Assembly: GCF_030146175.1 (NCBI RefSeq)
Contig: NZ_JASLCE010000014.1
Location: 1 to 9,813 of the forward strand
DNA length: 9,813 nucleotides
From: Flavobacterium sp.
Lineage (GTDB): Bacteria > Bacteroidota > Bacteroidia > Flavobacteriales > Flavobacteriaceae
Reading direction: 5' to 3'
In this document: positions 7,109 through 9,813 of the stretch, one piece after another
Numbering within the stretch: the stretch's first letter is position 1
Layout: the number at the start of each line of letters is the position of its first letter
Notes under the pieces: model-generated
Seen by the model: the letters and a program-made list of their open reading frames with translations, nothing else
What the model was told of the DNA's origin: nothing
The model's database searches: none
Made by a program: the position numbers and the translations under genes

Positions 7109-7456
7109 TATTAGGGGATATTGATGCGATAAAAATAGTTAAAAATTGATATTTAAAGGTAAATTTTTTATAAAGTAGCAATTAAAATTAAACCATTTTG
7201 AAACAATCTTTATCCATAATGAAAATAACAACGCCATGCAGTAACCGATTTTTAAGTTTGCCGCCCAAACGGGAAAATTGAAACTTTAAAAGAGTGTACA
7301 CTAATAAAAAATCAAAATAAATATCTTTTTTGTGTAATAAATTTCTTAAGAATTAAGCATAAGAAAATTAAAGTATATTAGCCAATGTATTAATAATAGT
7401 AAACCACATTTCATGTTCGCCCGTTAACGAGGGAGAAGAAATAAAAAAATAAATAA
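7109..7456. other. AT-rich divergent intergenic region
   Basis: This 348-bp spacer separates the minus-strand DUF3667 gene from the plus-strand immunity-like gene and must hold promoters for both. On the plus strand TAAGTTTG at 7253-7260 fits the -7 consensus but is nearly 200 bp from the next start codon and lacks a -33 box. Two 10-bp palindromes occur, agtgtacact (7293-7302) and ttcttaagaa (7343-7352). A purine-rich gagggagaag lies about 20 bp before the ATG at 7457. An open frame of 20 codons beginning at 7219 has no support. I recognise no RNA gene, repeat or broken gene here. Confidence 0.5.
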
Positions 7457-7912
7457 ATGGAAAAAACACAATTTGATAAAGAGTTTCAAAGGCTAACTAC
7501 TGAAATGGTTGAAGTTGCTTTTGAGTATGTTGGTCGCAATAGTGAAGAGGTTGATCATGTATATATTTATGCTTCGATGGAGTATGAAATATTTTTCTAT
7601 AATGTCTTTTACCAAATCAACAATATTGTAGTTAAAAAAGAACTCGTGAACAATGTACTACACCAAAAAGCAGATGATTCAGATGATAGGATTGATGCTT
7701 TATTAAGTATTGGAGGTCATGCTTTAATGGACCTTTCCGATGTTTTTAGCGATGATGGAAGAGAACTACCGACCTTACTTAAAATGGTTTATTCTCCAAA
7801 GACAGGCGGATTTGATTGTGATGTTCTTTATGAAAATTATGGAAACGATCCGGATTGGTCAAATGTAAGTGCACTTGAAAATTGGTATCAAGAAGTAACC
7901 AATAAGATGTAA
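7457..7912 (+). CDS. Probable YezG/DUF600-like immunity protein
   Basis: The 151-residue acidic protein has no signal peptide or membrane segment. The order of elements suits the YezG-like (DUF600) immunity family: an N-terminal helix (about 5-25), VDHVYIYASME (32-42) with a following FFYNVFYQIN strand, a central helix with DALLSIGGHALMDL (80-93), then ELPTLLKMVYSPKTGGFD (103-120), similar to the P-T-x-x-K-x-x-Y-x-x-K-T-G-x-F-D region of the family, and the C-terminal WYQEV helix. YezG itself neutralises an LXG toxin in Bacillus, and relatives sit beside Rhs, T6SS or other polymorphic toxins. No toxin is present in this window, so this may be an orphan immunity gene or the tail end of a degraded toxin locus. 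It has its own terminator 24 bp downstream. The family assignment is from pattern memory and should be treated as moderate. Confidence 0.55.
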   Translation: MEKTQFDKEFQRLTTEMVEVAFEYVGRNSEEVDHVYIYASMEYEIFFYNVFYQINNIVVKKELVNNVLHQKADDSDDRIDALLSIGGHALMDLSDVFSDDGRELPTLLKMVYSPKTGGFDCDVLYENYGNDPDWSNVSALENWYQEVTNKM

Positions 7913-7935
7913 TACTAAATTTAACGTATTATAGT

Positions 7936-7962
7936 GGCAAGGTTTTAGGCTTGCCGTTTTTT
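7936..7962 (+). terminator. Intrinsic terminator after the YezG-like gene
   Basis: Stem ggcaag (7936-7941) and cttgcc (7950-7955) with an 8-nt loop is followed by g and six T (7957-7962). It lies 24 bp after the stop codon and separates the immunity-like gene from the next plus-strand gene. Confidence 0.82.
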
Positions 7963-8053
7963 ATGCAATAGCAGTAAAAGCAATTGGTAGGAATTAGTCT
8001 TTATATAATATAAGAAAAATTAACCAATAAAATAGTAAAACTAAAACACTCGA

Positions 8054-8614
8054 ATGGAAAAAATCAAAACATTTTTAGATATTGTTTTTGAAAAAGAACA
8101 AATAGCGCTGGATTTAAAGAGGGACAAAGATAATATTGAAAAATATAACGAATTTGTAGTGAATGAATTGAATATTTACTGTGAAGATCCGTATGATACT
8201 GATCTGAAAAGAAAAGTGGAATTTAATATTATAGGTAAAATGATTAGTCCGCTTTCTGATCGTTTTTATGAGGAGTCCAAAAATTGTCCTTACCCGGCTC
8301 CCCGTTATTTATTTAAAATAAGTGAATATGATAATGAAAAATATGGTACCGTTTGGGCTTGTTATGTTTCTTTTTCAGATCCTGATGACGAAATAAAAAA
8401 AATAAAAGAGTGTTTTTTAGTCGCTTCAATCAATGGGGAATTAAAAATTGTTTCTGATTTTATACTTAGTTCCGATGCGAAACAATGGCGACATGTAGAT
8501 GGTGATGAAGATAAAAGTTTGCGTTTGAATAATTTGGGGAGACCTATAAAAGTGGAACGCTATGTAGAACCAACGGATGAATGGAGTTTAAAAGCGTATT
8601 TAAAAGATTTTTAA
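8054..8614 (+). CDS. Unrecognised 186-residue soluble protein (possible immunity-type protein)
   Basis: I do not recognise this protein. It begins with a helical, strongly charged part (MEKIKTFLDIVFEKEQIALDLKRDKDN, roughly 1-27), has further helices to about 75, and continues with a strand-rich half: PRYLFKISEYD, GTVWACYVSFSD, CFLVASINGELKIVSDFIL. It ends with ERYVEPTDEWSLKAYLKDF-type sequence. Helices followed by a curved sheet would be compatible with an NTF2-like fold, common among immunity proteins, but no diagnostic motif is visible. There is no signal peptide or membrane segment, so it should be cytoplasmic. It follows the terminator of the YezG-like gene and probably has its own promoter in the 91 bp before its ATG, where no clean TAnnTTTG was seen. 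The next gene starts 12 bp after its stop, so these two are likely co-transcribed. Confidence 0.65.
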   Translation: MEKIKTFLDIVFEKEQIALDLKRDKDNIEKYNEFVVNELNIYCEDPYDTDLKRKVEFNIIGKMISPLSDRFYEESKNCPYPAPRYLFKISEYDNEKYGTVWACYVSFSDPDDEIKKIKECFLVASINGELKIVSDFILSSDAKQWRHVDGDEDKSLRLNNLGRPIKVERYVEPTDEWSLKAYLKDF

Positions 8615-8626
8615 AATAGAACAATA

Positions 8627-9813
8627 ATGGAACATAAAATAATAGTGCCTTTTTTTACTGACGAAAAATTTGCAGGAAAACCACTTACACTAGTAAATTG
8701 TATTGCCTTTTTAGCGCGTAGAGATGGGAGCCATCTGTTATTAATGTCTCATTTTTCCGAATTGTACCTGTTTCAATATTCAAAAGATTTTGTCTTTGAA
8801 AAGGAAATTCCGGTAACTGCTGTTTTAAACGGATTCAGAGAATTTAACGAATCCAGAGAATTTGCGCTGAGCGAAAGTGCTTCAGGACAGATCATCATTT
8901 CCGGCGATGCCAATCGTTGTTTTATTATTGATGAAGACGGAAACATTGACCCGGCTTCGTACACCACAACCGTTGTAAATTTAAAGAGTGATGCGCATGC
9001 TCTTTTTCCTCAAAAACAAGAAGCGGCGGCTAAAAATCTGTATTGTAACGCAACTTTATTACCGCAATCGAATAAATTGATTGCTTTAGTCGATAGTGAG
9101 ATGGGTTGGGGATCAACTGAAGGTAAAAGACGCGGTGATTTTATCGTGATTTCGGAGGCTCCTTTTGAGGATGCCACACAACGTCCTCGTTTAAAACTGT
9201 TGGTAGCATTAAACCAAAGACCTAGCGCATACTATAAAACAGATTTCCCGGGTATCGAATTGAAAAATGGAAAAACCATTTATCGGGATGATACTTTTGA
9301 CGATAATTTAATTGCTGCGATCGAAATCAATACTAAAATGCCATTTTTCGATCCGTGGATCGGGAATATTTATCCGCTTACGGAATCGTTGTTATTGGTT
9401 CCCGTTTTTGATAAATTCCGACGTTTGAGTGCCAGTGCTTGTTTTTTGTTGATAAACACCGATGGAACTGTGGTCGGGCAATTGCAAGACTTTGAGCCGA
9501 AAAATCTCAAGCTTGGTAAATTGGAAGAATTTCATTTTGCGGTAAATCATCAGGATCAGATCCTTTATTTTAAAGGAGAAAATACCATTTACATATTTGG
9601 ATTCGATGGTAGCTGTTTGGATAAAATTATATTGGAAGGAACTACAAAACCGTTGGCTGCATTCCAATTGATCGGTCATACCACCAATGGAAATCTGCTG
9701 TTTTTCGACAGAAAGAATTTTCATTTCCTACAAATACCACCACTAAAACCGTTGGATAGCAACAATGTAATATCCATTGAAAACGCACTGACGGCTTATA
9801 AAAAACACAAACC
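8627..9813 (+). CDS. Unrecognised beta-propeller-like protein, 3' end beyond window
   Basis: The frame is open from the ATG at 8627 to the right edge, giving at least 395 residues (MEHKIIVPFFTDEKF...). No family was recognised. It has recurring short strand pairs with an intervening D-G or N-G turn, in the style of propeller blades: GQIIISGD then CFIIDEDGNI (88-107), KLIALVDSE (150-158), CFLLINTDGTVVGQL (272-286), QILYFKGENTIYIFGFDGSC (311-330), and NLLFFDRKNFHFLQI (356-370). No signal peptide is present, so a cytoplasmic location is likely. It begins 12 bp after the preceding gene and is probably transcribed with it. The repeated-strand reading is by eye and the fold is inference. Whether it belongs functionally with the immunity-like genes or is simply their neighbour cannot be told from this window. 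Confidence 0.72.
   Translation, partial: MEHKIIVPFFTDEKFAGKPLTLVNCIAFLARRDGSHLLLMSHFSELYLFQYSKDFVFEKEIPVTAVLNGFREFNESREFALSESASGQIIISGDANRCFIIDEDGNIDPASYTTTVVNLKSDAHALFPQKQEAAAKNLYCNATLLPQSNKLIALVDSEMGWGSTEGKRRGDFIVISEAPFEDATQRPRLKLLVALNQRPSAYYKTDFPGIELKNGKTIYRDDTFDDNLIAAIEINTKMPFFDPWIGNIYPLTESLLLVPVFDKFRRLSASACFLLINTDGTVVGQLQDFEPKNLKLGKLEEFHFAVNHQDQILYFKGENTIYIFGFDGSCLDKIILEGTTKPLAAFQLIGHTTNGNLLFFDRKNFHFLQIPPLKPLDSNNVISIENALTAYKKHK

Noticed and set aside
7256..7270. Short inverted repeat gtttg/caaac in the divergent spacer as a terminator
   Set aside because: The stem is only 5 bp and no T run follows on either strand.
9392..9724. Minus-strand open frame opposite the propeller-like gene
   Set aside because: The plus-strand frame is continuous from 8627 with a coherent strand pattern; the antisense frame has no support.

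Overview
The window looks like chromosomal DNA of a member of the Bacteroidota, most likely a Flavobacterium-like Flavobacteriaceae. Reasons: SprB-type repeats typical of type IX secretion (T9SS) surface proteins, a DUF3667 zinc-ribbon membrane protein, promoter -7 boxes of the TAnnTTTG class, few Shine-Dalgarno sequences, and AT-rich spacers. I saw no rRNA, tRNA, CRISPR array, transposase or integrase.

Region 1 (about 1-4060, minus strand) is the most unusual part. A single promoter-like site near 4055 appears to serve three genes in order: a phage-tail-collar / microcystin-dependent-protein homologue (4023 to 3433), a periplasmic-binding-protein-fold protein without a signal peptide (3365 to 2223), and a secreted SprB-repeat surface protein that runs off the left edge (2197 to 1). 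A hairpin followed by seven U lies between the first and second genes and should act as a partial terminator or attenuator. The surface protein has a signal peptide, an N-terminal domain, a fibronectin-III-like domain, and then five SprB units with an exact 228-bp (76-residue) period.

Region 2 (4213-7108, minus strand) is housekeeping. A DUF3667 zinc-ribbon membrane protein ends at a strong hairpin terminator. The last bases of that hairpin also carry the putative promoter of the next unit, pepT (peptidase T) plus a YdeI/OmdA-family gene only 6 bp downstream.

Region 3 (7109-9813, plus strand) begins with a 348-bp AT-rich divergent spacer. It is followed by a small acidic protein resembling the YezG/DUF600 immunity family with its own terminator, an unrecognised 186-residue soluble protein, and a gene for a probable beta-propeller-like protein that runs off the right edge. 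No toxin gene is visible beside the immunity-like gene, so it is an orphan within this window.

The best candidate for an undescribed system is the collar protein / cytoplasmic ligand-binding protein / SprB adhesin trio. The grouping and its internal attenuator can be read from the sequence, but its function is inference.
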